From Anniella stebbinsi (taxonomy: Eukaryota > Chordata > Lepidosauria > Squamata > Anniellidae): DNA of 64,000 bases. The notes beneath the pieces were generated by a model that saw nothing but the letters and a program-made list of their open reading frames with translations, was not told the DNA's origin and did no database searches. The stretch lies in contig JARDYH010000017.1 of the NCBI GenBank assembly GCA_029215795.1, positions 124,001-188,000 of the forward strand, given 5' to 3'. The position numbers were made by a program, and so were the translations under genes. Shown here one piece after another: positions 47,501 through 61,238 of this stretch. Within the stretch, counting starts at the first letter, position 1, and the number at the start of each line of letters is the position of its first letter.

Positions 47501-50500
47501 GACTTCCCCTAGACTTCCCCTTCCCTCTCTACTTCCCCTTCTTCCCCTAGACTTCCCCTTCTTCCCCTAGACTTCCCCTTCTTCCCCTAGACTTCCCCTT
47601 CTTCCCCTAGACTTCCCCTTCTTCCCCTAGACTTCCCCTTCCCTCTATACTTCCCCTTCTTCCCCTAGACTTCCCCTAGACTTCCCTTTCCCTCTATACT
47701 TCCCCTTCTTCCCCTAGACTTCCCCTAGACATCCCCTTCCCTCTATACTTCCCCTTCTTCCCTAGACTTCCCCTTCCCTCTATACTTCCCCTTCTCCCCT
47801 AGACTTCCCCTAGACTTCCCCTTCCCTCTATACTTCCCCTTCGTCCCCTAGACTTCCCCTTCTTCCCCTAGACTTCCCCTTCTTCCCCTAGACTTCCCCT
47901 TCTTCCCCTAGACTTCCCCTTCTTCCCCTAGACTTTCCGTAGACTTCCCCTTCCCTCTATACCTTCCCTTCTTCCCCTTCTTCCCCTAGACTTCCCCTTC
48001 TTCCCTTAGACTTCCCCTTTTTCCCCTAGACTTTCACTTCCCTCTATACTTCCCTTTCTTCCCCTAGACTTCCCCTTCTTCCCCTAGACTTCCCCTTCTT
48101 CCCCTAGACTTCCCCTTCCCTCTATACTTCCCCTTCTTCCCCTAGACTTCCCCTAGACTTCCCTTCCCTCTATACTTCCCCTTCTTCTCCTAGACTTCCC
48201 CTAGACTTCCCCTTCCCTCTCTACTTCCCCTTCTTCCCCTAGACTTCCCCTAGACTTCCCCTTCCCTCTCTACTTCCCTTCTTCCCCTAGACTTCCCCTT
48301 CTTCCCCTAGACTTCCCTTTCTTCCCCTAGACTTCCCCTTCCCTCTATACTTCCCCTTCTTCCATTAGACTTCCCCTTCCCTCTATACTTCCCCTTCTTC
48401 CCCTAGACTTCCCCTAGACTTCCCCTTCCCTCTATACTTCCCCTTCTTCCCCTAGACTTCCCCTTCCCTCTATACTTCCCCTTCTTCCCCTAGACTTCCC
48501 CTTCTTCCCCTAGACTTCCCCTTCTTCCCCTAGACTTCCCCTTCTTCCCCTAGACTTCCCCTTCCCTCTATACATCCCCTTCTTCCCCTAGACTTCCCCT
48601 TCTTCCCCTAGACTTCCTCTTCTTCCCCTAGACTTCCCCTTCCCTCTATACTTCTCCTTCTTCCCCTAGACTTCCCCTTCTTCCCTTAGACTTCCCCTTC
48701 TTCCCCTAGACTTCCACTTCTTCCCCTAGACTTCCCGTAGACTTCCCCTTGCCTCTATACTTCCCCTTCTTCCCCTAGACTTTCTCTTCCCTCTATACTT
48801 CCCCTTCTTCCCCTAGACTTCCCCTTCTTCCCCTAGACTTCCCCTTCCCTCTATACTTCCCCTTCTTCCCCTAGACTTCCCCTAGACTTCCCTTCCCTCT
48901 ATACTTCCCCTTCTTCCCCTAGACTTCCCCTAGACTTCCCCTTCCCTCTCTACTTCCCCTTCTTCCCCTAGACTTCCCCTTCTTCCCCTAGACTTCCCCT
49001 TCTTCCCCTAGACTTCCCCTTCTTCCCCTAGACTTCCCCTTCTTCCCCTAGACTTCCCCTTCCCTCTATACTTCCCCTTCTTCCCCTAGACTTCCCCTAG
49101 ACTTCCCTTTCCCTCTATACTTCCCCTTCTTCCCCTAGACTTCCCCTAGACTTCCCCTTCCCTCTATACTTCCCCTTCTTCCCTAGACTTCCCCTTCCCT
49201 CTATACTTCCCCTTCTCCCCTAGACTTCCCCTAGACTTCCCCTTCCCTCTATACTTCCCCTTCTTCCCCTAGACTTCCCCTTCTTCCCCTAGACTTCCCC
49301 TTCTTCCCCTAGACTTCCCCTTCTTCCCCTAGACTTCCCCTTCCCTCTATACTTCCCCTTCTTCCCCTAGACTTCCCCTAGACTTCCCTTTCCCTCTATA
49401 CTTCCCCTTCTTCCCCTAGACTTCCAATAGACTTCCCCTTCTTCCCCTAGACTTCCCCTTCCCTCTATACTTCCCCTTCTTCCCCTAGACTTCCCCTAGA
49501 CTTCCCTTCCCTCTATACTTCCCCTTCTTCCCCTAGACTTCCCCTAGACTTCCCCTTCCCTCTCTACTTCCCCTTCTTCCCCTAGACTTCCCCTTCTTCC
49601 CCTAGACTTCCCCTTCTTCCCCTAGACTTCCCCTTCTTCCCCTAGACTTCCCCTTCTTCCCCTAGACTTCCCCTTCCCTCTATACTTCCCCTTCTTCCCC
49701 TAGACTTCCCCTAGACTTCCCTTTCCCTCTATACTTCCCCTTCTTCCCCTAGACTTCCCCTAGACTTCCCCTTCCCTCTATACTTCCCCTTCTTCCCTAG
49801 ACTTCCCCTTCCCTCTATACTTCCCCTTCTCCCCTAGACTTCCCCTAGACTTCCCCTTCCCTCTATACTTCCCCTTCGTCCCCTAGACTTCCCCTTCCCT
49901 CTATACTTCCCCTTCTTCCCCTAGACTTCCCCTAGACTTCCCCTTCTTCCCCTAGACTTCCCCTTTTTCCCCTAGACTTCCCCTTCCCTCTATACTTCCT
50001 CTTCTTCCCCTAGACTTCCCCTTCTTCCCCTAGACTTCCCCTTCGTCCCCTAGACTTCCCATAGACTTCCCCTTTCCTCTATACTAACCCTTCTTCCCCT
50101 AGACTTCCACTAGACTTCCCCTTCCCTCTATACTTCCCCTTCTTCCCCTAGACTTCCCCTATACTTCCCCTTCCCTCTATACTTCCCCTTCTTCCCCTAG
50201 ACTTCCCCTAGACTTCCCCTTCCCTCTATACTTCCCCTTCTTCCCCTGGACTTCCCCTTTCCTCTATACTTCCCCTTCTCCCCTAGACTTCCCCTAGACT
50301 TCCCCTTCCCTCTATACTTCCCCTTCTTCCCCTAGACTTTCCGTAGACTTCCCCTTCCCTCTATACCTTCCTTTCTTCCCCTTCTTCCCCTAGACTTCCC
50401 CTTCTTCCCTTAGACTTCCCCTTTTTCCCCTAGACTTTCTCTTCCCTCTATACTTCCCTTTCTTCCCCTAGACTTCCCCTTCTTCCCCTAGACTTCCCCT

Positions 50501-51180
50501 TCTTCCCCTAGACTTCCCCTTCCCTCTATACTTCCCCTTCTTCCCCTAGACTTCCCCTAGACTTCCCTTCCCTCTATACTTCCCCTTCTTCCCCTAGACT
50601 TCCCCTAGACTTCCCCTTCCCTCTCTACTTCCCCTTCTTCCCCTAGACTTCCCCTAGACTTCCCCTTCCCTCTCTACTTCCCCTTCTTCCCCTAGACTTC
50701 CCCTTCTTCCCCTAGACTTCCCTTTCTTCCCCTAGACTTCCCCTTCCCTCTATACTTCCCCTTCTTCCATTAGACTTCCCCTTCCCTCTATACTTCCCCT
50801 GCTTCCCCTAGACTTCCCCTAGACTTCCCCTTCTTCCCCTAGACTTCCCCTAGACTTCCCCTTCCCTCTATACTTCCCCTTCTTCCCCTAGACTTCCCCT
50901 TCCCTCTATACTTCCCCTTCTTCCCCTAGACTTCCCCTTCTTCCCCTAGACTTCCTCTTCTTCCCCTAGACTTCCCCTTCCCTCTATACTTCCCCTTCTT
51001 CCCCTAGACTTCCCCTAGACTTCCCCTTCCCTCTCTACTTCCCCTTCTTCCCCTAGACTTCCCCTTCTTCCCCTAGACTTCCCCTTCTTCCCCTAGACTT
51101 TCCCTTCCCTCTATACTTCCCCTTCTTCCATTAGACTTCCCCTTCCCTCTATACTTCCCCTGCTTCCCCTAGACTTCCCC
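44582..51180 (+). repeat. S segment 4 (6599 bp super-HOR)
   Basis: Markers: cttccgctt +436 (45018), actaaccc +1520 (46102), gacatcccc +3146 (47728), actttcacttcc +3449 (48031), ttccaatag +4839 (49421), second actaaccc +5501 (50083). This is the longest complete S segment. It contains about 476 bp, between roughly 46340 and 46815, that S segment 5 lacks. One unit reads actccccctag near 45190 (five C). Confidence 0.86.
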
Positions 51181-54100
51181 TAATCTTCCCCTTCTTCCCC
51201 TAGACTTCCCCTACACTTCCCTTCCCTCTATACTTCCCCTTCTTCCCCTAGACTTCCCCTAGACTTCCCCTTCCTTCTCTACTTCCCCTTCTTCCCCTAG
51301 ACTTCCCCTTCTTCCCCTAGACTTCCCCTTCTTCCCCTAGACTTTCCCTTCCCTCTATACTTCCCCTTCTTCCATTAGACTTCCCCTTCCCTCTATACTT
51401 CCCCTTCTTCCCCTAGACTTCCCCTTCTTCCCCTAGACTTCCTCTTCTTCCCCTAGACTTCCCCTTCTTCCCCTATACTTCCCCTTCCCTCTATACTTCC
51501 CCTTCTTCCCCTAGACTTCCCCTTCCCTCTATACATCCCCTTCTTCCCCTAGACTTCCCCTTCTTCCCCTAGACTTCCTCTTCTTCCCCTAGACTTCCCC
51601 TTCCCTCTATACTTCCGCTTCTTCCCCTAGACTTCCCCTTCTTCCCTTAGACTTCCCCTTCTTCCCCTAGCCTTTCTCTTCCGTCTATACTTCCCCTTCT
51701 TCCCCTAGACTTCCCCTTCTTCCCCTAGACTTCCCCTTCTTCCCCTAGACTTCCCCTTCCCTCTATACTTCCCCTTCTTCCCCTAGACTTCCCCTAGACT
51801 TCCCTTCCCTCTATACTTCCCCTTCTTCCCCTAGACTTCCCCTTCCCTCTATACTTCCCCTTCTTCCCCTAGACTTCCCCTTCCCTCTATACATCCCCTT
51901 CTTCCCCTAGACTTCCCCTTCTTCCCCTAGACTTCCTCTTCTTCCCCTAGACTTCCCCTTCCCTCTATACTTCTCCTTCTTCCCCTAGACTTCCCCTTCT
52001 TCCCTTAGACTTCCCCTTCTTCCCCTAGACTTCCACTTCTTCCCCTAGACTTCCCGTAGACTTCCCCTTGCCTCTATACTTCCCATTCTTCCCCTAGACT
52101 TTCTCTTCCCTCTATACTTCCCCTTCTTCCCCTAGACTTCCCCTTCTTCCCCTAGACTTCCCCTTCCCTCTATACTTCCCCTTCTTCCCCTAGACTTCCC
52201 CTAGACTTCCCTTCCCTCTATACTTCCCCTTCTTCCCCTAGACTTCCCCTAGACTTCCCCTTCCCTCTCTACTTCCCCTTCTTCCCCTAGACTTCCCCTT
52301 CTTCCCCTAGACTTCCCCTTCTTCCCCTAGACTTCCCCTTCTTCCCCTAGACTTCCCCTTCTTCCCCTAGACTTCCCCTTCCCTCTATACTTCCCCTTCT
52401 TCCCCTAGACTTCCCCTAGACTTCCCTTTCCCTCTATACTTCCCCTTCTTCCCCTAGACTTCCCCTAGACTTCCCCTTCCCTCTATACTTCCCCTTCTTC
52501 CCTAGACTTCCCCTTCCCTCTATACTTCCCCTTCTCCCCTAGACTTCCCCTAGACTTCCCCTTCTTCCCCTAGACTTCCCCTTTTTCCCCTAGACTTCCC
52601 CTTCCCTCTATACTTCCTCTTCTTCCCCTAGACTTCCCCTTCTTCCCCTAGACTTCCCCTTCGTCCCCTAGACTTCCCATAGACTTCCCCTTTCCTCTAT
52701 ACTAACCCTTCTTCCCCTAGACTTCCACTAGACTTCCCCTTCCCTCTATACTTCCCCTTCTTCCCCTAGACTTCCCCTAGACTTCCCCTTCCCTCTATAC
52801 TTCCCCTTCTTCCCCTAGACTTCCCCTAGACTTCCCCTTCCCTCTATACTTCCCCTTCTTCCCCTGGACTTCCCCTTTCCTCTATACTTCCCCTTCTCCC
52901 CTAGACTTCCCCTAGACTTCCCCTTCCCTCTATACTTCCCCTGCTTCCCCTAGACTTCCCCTAGACTTCCCCTTCTTCCCCTAGACTTCCCCTAGACTTC
53001 CCCTTCCCTCTATACTTCCCCTTCTTCCCCTAGACTTCACCTTCCCTCTATACTTCCCCTTCTTCCCCTAGACTTCCCCTTCTTCCCCTAGACTTCCCCT
53101 TCTTCCCCTAGACTTCCCCTTCTTCCCCTAGACTTCCCCTTCCCTCTATACTTCCCCTTCTTCCCCTAGACTTCCCCTAGACTTCCCTTCCCTCTATACT
53201 TCCCCTTCTTCCCCTAGACTTCCCCTTCCCTCTATACTTCCCCTTCTTCCCCTAGACTTCCCCTTCCCTCTATACATCCCCTTCTTCCCCTAGACTTCCC
53301 CTTCTTCCCCTAGACTTCCTCTTCTTCCCCTAGACTTCCCCTTCCCTCTATACTTCTCCTTCTTCCCCTAGACTTCCCCTTCTTCCCTTAGACTTCCCCT
53401 TCTTCCCCTAGACTTCCACTTCTTCCCCTAGACTTCCCGTAGACTTCCCCTTGCCTCTATACTTCCCCTTCTTCCCCTAGACTTTCTCTTCCCTCTATAC
53501 TTCCCCTTCTTCCCCTAGACTTCCCCTTCTTCCCCTAGACTTCCCCTTCCCTCTATACTTCCCCTTCTTCCCCTAGACTTCCCCTAGACTTCCCTTCCCT
53601 CTATACTTCCCCTTCTTCCCCTAGACTTCCCCTAGACTTCCCCTTCCCTCTCTACTTCCCCTTCTTCCCCTAGACTTCCCCTTCTTCCCCTAGACTTCCC
53701 CTTCTTCCCCTAGACTTCCCCTTCTTCCCCTAGACTTCCCCTTCTTCCCCTAGACTTCCCCTTCCCTCTATACTTCCCCTTCTTCCCCTAGACTTCCCCT
53801 AGACTTCCCTTTCCCTCTATACTTCCCCTTCTTCCCCTAGACTTCCCCTAGACATCCCCTTCCCTCTATACTTCCCCTTCTTCCCTAGACTTCCCCTTCC
53901 CTCTATACTTCCCCTTCTCCCCTAGACTTCCCCTAGACTTCCCCTTCCCTCTATACTTCCCCTTCGTCCCCTAGACTTCCCCTTCTTCCCCTAGACTTCC
54001 CCTTCTTCCCCTAGACTTCCCCTTCTTCCCCTAGACTTCCCCTTCTTCCCCTAGACTTTCCGTAGACTTCCCCTTCCCTCTATACCTTCCCTTCTTCCCC

Positions 54101-57100
54101 TTCTTCCCCTAGACTTCCCCTTCTTCCCTTAGACTTCCCCTTTTTCCCCTAGACTTTCACTTCCCTCTATACTTCCCTTTCTTCCCCTAGACTTCCCCTT
54201 CTTCCCCTAGACTTCCCCTTCTTCCCCTAGACTTCCCCTTCCCTCTATACTTCCCCTTCTTCCCCTAGACTTCCCCTAGACTTCCCTTCCCTCTATACTT
54301 CCCCTTCTTCTCCTAGACTTCCCCTAGACTTCCCCTTCCCTCTCTACTTCCCCTTCTTCCCCTAGACTTCCCCTAGACTTCCCCTTCCCTCTCTACTTCC
54401 CTTCTTCCCCTAGACTTCCCCTTCTTCCCCTAGACTTCCCTTTCTTCCCCTAGACTTCCCCTTCCCTCTATACTTCCCCTTCTTCCATTAGACTTCCCCT
54501 TCCCTCTATACTTCCCCTTCTTCCCCTAGACTTCCCCTAGACTTCCCCTTCCCTCTATACTTCCCCTTCTTCCCCTAGACTTCCCCTTCCCTCTATACTT
54601 CCCCTTCTTCCCCTAGACTTCCCCTTCTTCCCCTAGACTTCCCCTTCTTCCCCTAGACTTCCCCTTCTTCCCCTAGACTTCCCCTTCCCTCTATACATCC
54701 CCTTCTTCCCCTAGACTTCCCCTTCTTCCCCTAGACTTCCTCTTCTTCCCCTAGACTTCCCCTTCCCTCTATACTTCTCCTTCTTCCCCTAGACTTCCCC
54801 TTCTTCCCTTAGACTTCCCCTTCTTCCCCTAGACTTCCACTTCTTCCCCTAGACTTCCCGTAGACTTCCCCTTGCCTCTATACTTCCCCTTCTTCCCCTA
54901 GACTTTCTCTTCCCTCTATACTTCCCCTTCTTCCCCTAGACTTCCCCTTCTTCCCCTAGACTTCCCCTTCCCTCTATACTTCCCCTTCTTCCCCTAGACT
55001 TCCCCTAGACTTCCCTTCCCTCTATACTTCCCCTTCTTCCCCTAGACTTCCCCTAGACTTCCCCTTCCCTCTCTACTTCCCCTTCTTCCCCTAGACTTCC
55101 CCTTCTTCCCCTAGACTTCCCCTTCTTCCCCTAGACTTCCCCTTCTTCCCCTAGACTTCCCCTTCTTCCCCTAGACTTCCCCTTCCCTCTATACTTCCCC
55201 TTCTTCCCCTAGACTTCCCCTAGACTTCCCTTTCCCTCTATACTTCCCCTTCTTCCCCTAGACTTCCCCTAGACTTCCCCTTCCCTCTATACTTCCCCTT
55301 CTTCCCTAGACTTCCCCTTCCCTCTATACTTCCCCTTCTCCCCTAGACTTCCCCTAGACTTCCCCTTCCCTCTATACTTCCCCTTCTTCCCCTAGACTTC
55401 CCCTTCTTCCCCTAGACTTCCCCTTCTTCCCCTAGACTTCCCCTTCTTCCCCTAGACTTCCCCTTCCCTCTATACTTCCCCTTCTTCCCCTAGACTTCCC
55501 CTAGACTTCCCTTTCCCTCTATACTTCCCCTTCTTCCCCTAGACTTCCAATAGACTTCCCCTTCTTCCCCTAGACTTCCCCTTCCCTCTATACTTCCCCT
55601 TCTTCCCCTAGACTTCCCCTAGACTTCCCTTCCCTCTATACTTCCCCTTCTTCCCCTAGACTTCCCCTAGACTTCCCCTTCCCTCTCTACTTCCCCTTCT
55701 TCCCCTAGACTTCCCCTTCTTCCCCTAGACTTCCCCTTCTTCCCCTAGACTTCCCCTTCTTCCCCTAGACTTCCCCTTCTTCCCCTAGACTTCCCCTTCC
55801 CTCTATACTTCCCCTTCTTCCCCTAGACTTCCCCTAGACTTCCCTTTCCCTCTATACTTCCCCTTCTTCCCCTAGACTTCCCCTAGACTTCCCCTTCCCT
55901 CTATACTTCCCCTTCTTCCCTAGACTTCCCCTTCCCTCTATACTTCCCCTTCTCCCCTAGACTTCCCCTAGACTTCCCCTTCCCTCTATACTTCCCCTTC
56001 GTCCCCTAGACTTCCCCTTCCCTCTATACTTCCCCTTCTTCCCCTAGACTTCCCCTAGACTTCCCCTTCTTCCCCTAGACTTCCCCTTTTTCCCCTAGAC
56101 TTCCCCTTCCCTCTATACTTCCTCTTCTTCCCCTAGACTTCCCCTTCTTCCCCTAGACTTCCCCTTCGTCCCCTAGACTTCCCATAGACTTCCCCTTTCC
56201 TCTATACTAACCCTTCTTCCCCTAGACTTCCACTAGACTTCCCCTTCCCTCTATACTTCCCCTTCTTCCCCTAGACTTCCCCTATACTTCCCCTTCCCTC
56301 TATACTTCCCCTTCTTCCCCTAGACTTCCCCTAGACTTCCCCTTCCCTCTATACTTCCCCTTCTTCCCCTGGACTTCCCCTTTCCTCTATACTTCCCCTT
56401 CTCCCCTAGACTTCCCCTAGACTTCCCCTTCCCTCTATACTTCCCCTTCTTCCCCTAGACTTTCCGTAGACTTCCCCTTCCCTCTATACCTTCCTTTCTT
56501 CCCCTTCTTCCCCTAGACTTCCCCTTCTTCCCTTAGACTTCCCCTTTTTCCCCTAGACTTTCTCTTCCCTCTATACTTCCCTTTCTTCCCCTAGACTTCC
56601 CCTTCTTCCCCTAGACTTCCCCTTCTTCCCCTAGACTTCCCCTTCCCTCTATACTTCCCCTTCTTCCCCTAGACTTCCCCTAGACTTCCCTTCCCTCTAT
56701 ACTTCCCCTTCTTCCCCTAGACTTCCCCTAGACTTCCCCTTCCCTCTCTACTTCCCCTTCTTCCCCTAGACTTCCCCTAGACTTCCCCTTCCCTCTCTAC
56801 TTCCCCTTCTTCCCCTAGACTTCCCCTTCTTCCCCTAGACTTCCCTTTCTTCCCCTAGACTTCCCCTTCCCTCTATACTTCCCCTTCTTCCATTAGACTT
56901 CCCCTTCCCTCTATACTTCCCCTGCTTCCCCTAGACTTCCCCTAGACTTCCCCTTCTTCCCCTAGACTTCCCCTAGACTTCCCCTTCCCTCTATACTTCC
57001 CCTTCTTCCCCTAGACTTCCCCTTCCCTCTATACTTCCCCTTCTTCCCCTAGACTTCCCCTTCTTCCCCTAGACTTCCTCTTCTTCCCCTAGACTTCCCC

Positions 57101-57303
57101 TTCCCTCTATACTTCCCCTTCTTCCCCTAGACTTCCCCTAGACTTCCCCTTCCCTCTCTACTTCCCCTTCTTCCCCTAGACTTCCCCTTCTTCCCCTAGA
57201 CTTCCCCTTCTTCCCCTAGACTTTCCCTTCCCTCTATACTTCCCCTTCTTCCATTAGACTTCCCCTTCCCTCTATACTTCCCCTGCTTCCCCTAGACTTC
57301 CCC
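51181..57303 (+). repeat. S segment 5 (6123 bp super-HOR)
   Basis: Same marker order as S segment 4: cttccgctt 51617, actaaccc 52701, gacatcccc 53851, actttcacttcc 54154, ttccaatag 55544, second actaaccc 56206. The offset to segment 4 is 6599 up to about 52940 and 6123 after it, so a single 476-bp block is missing there. Variants such as tcttccgtctata (near 45083, 51682, 57803) are shared. Confidence 0.86.
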
Positions 57304-59599
57304 TAATCTTCCCCTTCTTCCCCTAGACTTCCCCTACACTTCCCTTCCCTCTATACTTCCCCTTCTTCCCCTAGACTTCCCCTAGACTTCCCCTTCCTTC
57401 TCTACTTCCCCTTCTTCCCCTAGACTTCCCCTTCTTCCCCTAGACTTCCCCTTCTTCCCCTAGACTTTCCCTTCCCTCTATACTTCCCCTTCTTCCATTA
57501 GACTTCCCCTTCCCTCTATACTTCCCCTTCTTCCCCTAGACTTCCCCTTCTTCCCCTAGACTTCCTCTTCTTCCCCTAGACTTCCCCTTCTTCCCCTATA
57601 CTTCCCCTTCCCTCTATACTTCCCCTTCTTCCCCTAGACTTCCCCTTCCCTCTATACATCCCCTTCTTCCCCTAGACTTCCCCTTCTTCCCCTAGACTTC
57701 CTCTTCTTCCCCTAGACTTCCCCTTCCCTCTATACTTCCGCTTCTTCCCCTAGACTTCCCCTTCTTCCCTTAGACTTCCCCTTCTTCCCCTAGCCTTTCT
57801 CTTCCGTCTATACTTCCCCTTCTTCCCCTAGACTTCCCCTTCTTCCCCTAGACTTCCCCTTCTTCCCCTAGACTTCCCCTTCCCTCTATACTTCCCCTTC
57901 TTCCCCTAGACTTCCCCTAGACTTCCCTTCCCTCTATACTTCCCCTTCTTCCCCTAGACTTCCCCTTCCCTCTATACTTCCCCTTCTTCCCCTAGACTTC
58001 CCCTTCCCTCTATACATCCCCTTCTTCCCCTAGACTTCCCCTTCTTCCCCTAGACTTCCTCTTCTTCCCCTAGACTTCCCCTTCCCTCTATACTTCTCCT
58101 TCTTCCCCTAGACTTCCCCTTCTTCCCTTAGACTTCCCCTTCTTCCCCTAGACTTCCACTTCTTCCCCTAGACTTCCCGTAGACTTCCCCTTGCCTCTAT
58201 ACTTCCCATTCTTCCCCTAGACTTTCTCTTCCCTCTATACTTCCCCTTCTTCCCCTAGACTTCCCCTTCTTCCCCTAGACTTCCCCTTCCCTCTATACTT
58301 CCCCTTCTTCCCCTAGACTTCCCCTAGACTTCCCTTCCCTCTATACTTCCCCTTCTTCCCCTAGACTTCCCCTAGACTTCCCCTTCCCTCTCTACTTCCC
58401 CTTCTTCCCCTAGACTTCCCCTTCTTCCCCTAGACTTCCCCTTCTTCCCCTAGACTTCCCCTTCTTCCCCTAGACTTCCCCTTCTTCCCCTAGACTTCCC
58501 CTTCCCTCTATACTTCCCCTTCTTCCCCTAGACTTCCCCTAGACTTCCCTTTCCCTCTATACTTCCCCTTCTTCCCCTAGACTTCCCCTAGACTTCCCCT
58601 TCCCTCTATACTTCCCCTTCTTCCCTAGACTTCCCCTTCCCTCTATACTTCCCCTTCTCCCCTAGACTTCCCCTAGACTTCCCCTTCTTCCCCTAGACTT
58701 CCCCTTTTTCCCCTAGACTTCCCCTTCCCTCTATACTTCCTCTTCTTCCCCTAGACTTCCCCTTCTTCCCCTAGACTTCCCCTTCGTCCCCTAGACTTCC
58801 CATAGACTTCCCCTTTCCTCTATACTAACCCTTCTTCCCCTAGACTTCCACTAGACTTCCCCTTCCCTCTATACTTCCCCTTCTTCCCCTAGACTTCCCC
58901 TAGACTTCCCCTTCCCTCTATACTTCCCCTTCTTCCCCTAGACTTCCCCTAGACTTCCCCTTCCCTCTATACTTCCCCTTCTTCCCCTGGACTTCCCCTT
59001 TCCTCTATACTTCCCCTTCTCCCCTAGACTTCCCCTAGACTTCCCCTTCCCTCTATACTTCCCCTTCTTCCCCTAGACTTTCCGTAGACTTCCCCTTCCC
59101 TCTATACCTTCCCTTCTTCCCCTTCTTCCCCTAGACTTCCCCTTCTTCCCTTAGACTTCCCCTTTTTCCCCTAGACTTTCTCTTCCCTCTATACTTCCCC
59201 TTCTTCCCCTAGACTTCCCCTTCTTCCCCTAGACTTCCCCTTCCCTCTATACTTCCCCTTCTTCCCCTAGACTTCCCCTAGACTTCCCTTCCCTCTATAC
59301 TTCCCCTTCTTCCCCTAGACTTCCCCTAGACTTCCCCTTCCCTCTATACTTCCCCTTCTTCCCCTAGACTTCCCCTAGACTTCCCCTTCCCTCTCTACTT
59401 CCCCTTCTTCCCCTAGACTTCCCCTTCTTCCCCTAGACTTCCCTTTCTTCCCCTAGACTTCCCCTTCCCTCTATACTTCCCCTTCTTCCATTAGACTTCC
59501 CCTTCCCTCTATACTTCCCCTGCTTCCCCTAGACTTCCCCTAGACTTCCCCTTCTTCCCCTAGACTTCCCCTAGACTTCCACTTCCCTCTATACTTCCC

Positions 59600-61238
59600 C
59601 TTCTTCCCCTAGACTTCCCCTTCCCTCTATACTTCCCCTTCTTCCCCTAGACTTCCCCTTCTTCCCCTAGACTTCCCCTTCTTCCCCTAGACTTCCCCTT
59701 CTTCCCCTAGACTTCCCCTTCCCTCTATACTTCCCCTTCTTCCCCTAGACTTCCCCTAGACTTCCCTTCCCTCTATACTTCCCCTTCTTCCCCTAGACTT
59801 CCCCTTCCCTCTATACTTCCCCTTCTTCCCCTAGACTTCCCCTTCCCTCTATACATCCCCTTCTTCCCCTAGACTTCCCCTTCTTCCCCTAGACTTCCTC
59901 TTCTTCCCCTAGACTTCCCCTTCCCTCTATACTTCTCCTTCTTCCCCTAGACTTCCCCTTCTTCCCTTAGACTTCCCCTTCTTCCCCTAGACTTCCACTT
60001 CTTCCCCTAGACTTCCCGTAGACTTCCCCTTGCCTCTATACTTCCCCTTCTTCCCCTAGACTTTCTCTTCCCTCTATACTTCCCCTTCTTCCCCTAGACT
60101 TCCCCTTCTTCCCCTAGACTTCCCCTTCCCTCTATACTTCCCCTTCTTCCCCTAGACTTCCCCTAGACTTCCCTTCCCTCTATACTTCCCCTTCTTCCCC
60201 TAGACTTCCCCTAGACTTCCCCTTCCCTCTCTACTTCCCCTTCTTCCCCTAGACTTCCCCTTCTTCCCCTAGACTTCCCCTTCTTCCCCTAGACTTCCCC
60301 TTCTTCCCCTAGACTTCCCCTTCTTCCCCTAGACTTCCCCTTCCCTCTATACTTCCCCTTCTTCCCCTAGACTTCCCCTAGACTTCCCTTTCCCTCTATA
60401 CTTCCCCTTCTTCCCCTAGACTTCCCCTAGACATCCCCTTCCCTCTATACTTCCCCTTCTTCCCTAGACTTCCCCTTCCCTCTATACTTCCCCTTCTCCC
60501 CTAGACTTCCCCTAGACTTCCCCTTCCCTCTATACTTCCCCTTCGTCCCCTAGACTTCCCCTTCTTCCCCTAGACTTCCCCTTCTTCCCCTAGACTTCCC
60601 CTTCTTCCCCTAGACTTCCCCTTCCCTCTATACTTCCCCTTCTTCCCCTAGACTTCCCCTAGACTTCCCTTTCCCTCTATACTTCCCCTTCTTCCCCTAG
60701 ACTTCCCCTAGACTTCCCCTTCTTCCCCTAGACTTCCCCTTCCCTCTATACTTCCCCTTCTTCCCCTAGACTTCCCCTAGACTTCCCTTCCCTCTATACT
60801 TCCCCTTCTTCCCCTAGACTTCCCCTAGACTTCCCCTTCCCTCTCTACTTCCCCTTCTTCCCCTAGACTTCCCCTTCTTCCCCTAGACTTCCCCTTCTTC
60901 CCCTAGACTTCCCCTTCTTCCCCTAGACTTCCCCTTCTTCCCCTAGACTTCCCCTTCCCTCTATACTTCCCCTTCTTCCCCTAGACTTCCCCTAGACTTC
61001 CCTTTCCCTCTATACTTCCCCTTCTTCCCCTAGACTTCCCCTAGACTTCCCCTTCCCTCTATACTTCCCCTTCTTCCCTAGACTTCCCCTTCCCTCTATA
61101 CTTCCCCTTCTCCCCTAGAGTTCCCCTAGACTTCCCCTTCCCTCTATACTTCCCCTTCGTCCCCTAGACTTCCCCTTCCCTCTATACTTCCCCTTCTTCC
61201 CCTAGACTTCCCCTAGACTTCCCCTTCTTCCCCTAGAC
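59600..61238 (+). repeat. 2762-bp offset pair, left copy
   Basis: tacatcccc 59851, gacatcccc 60430, the G of ttcgtcccc 60545 and gagttcccctag 61118 all recur 2762 bp later. The gagttcccctag pair is a private variant, so the copies are recent. The left boundary is approximate. Confidence 0.78.
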
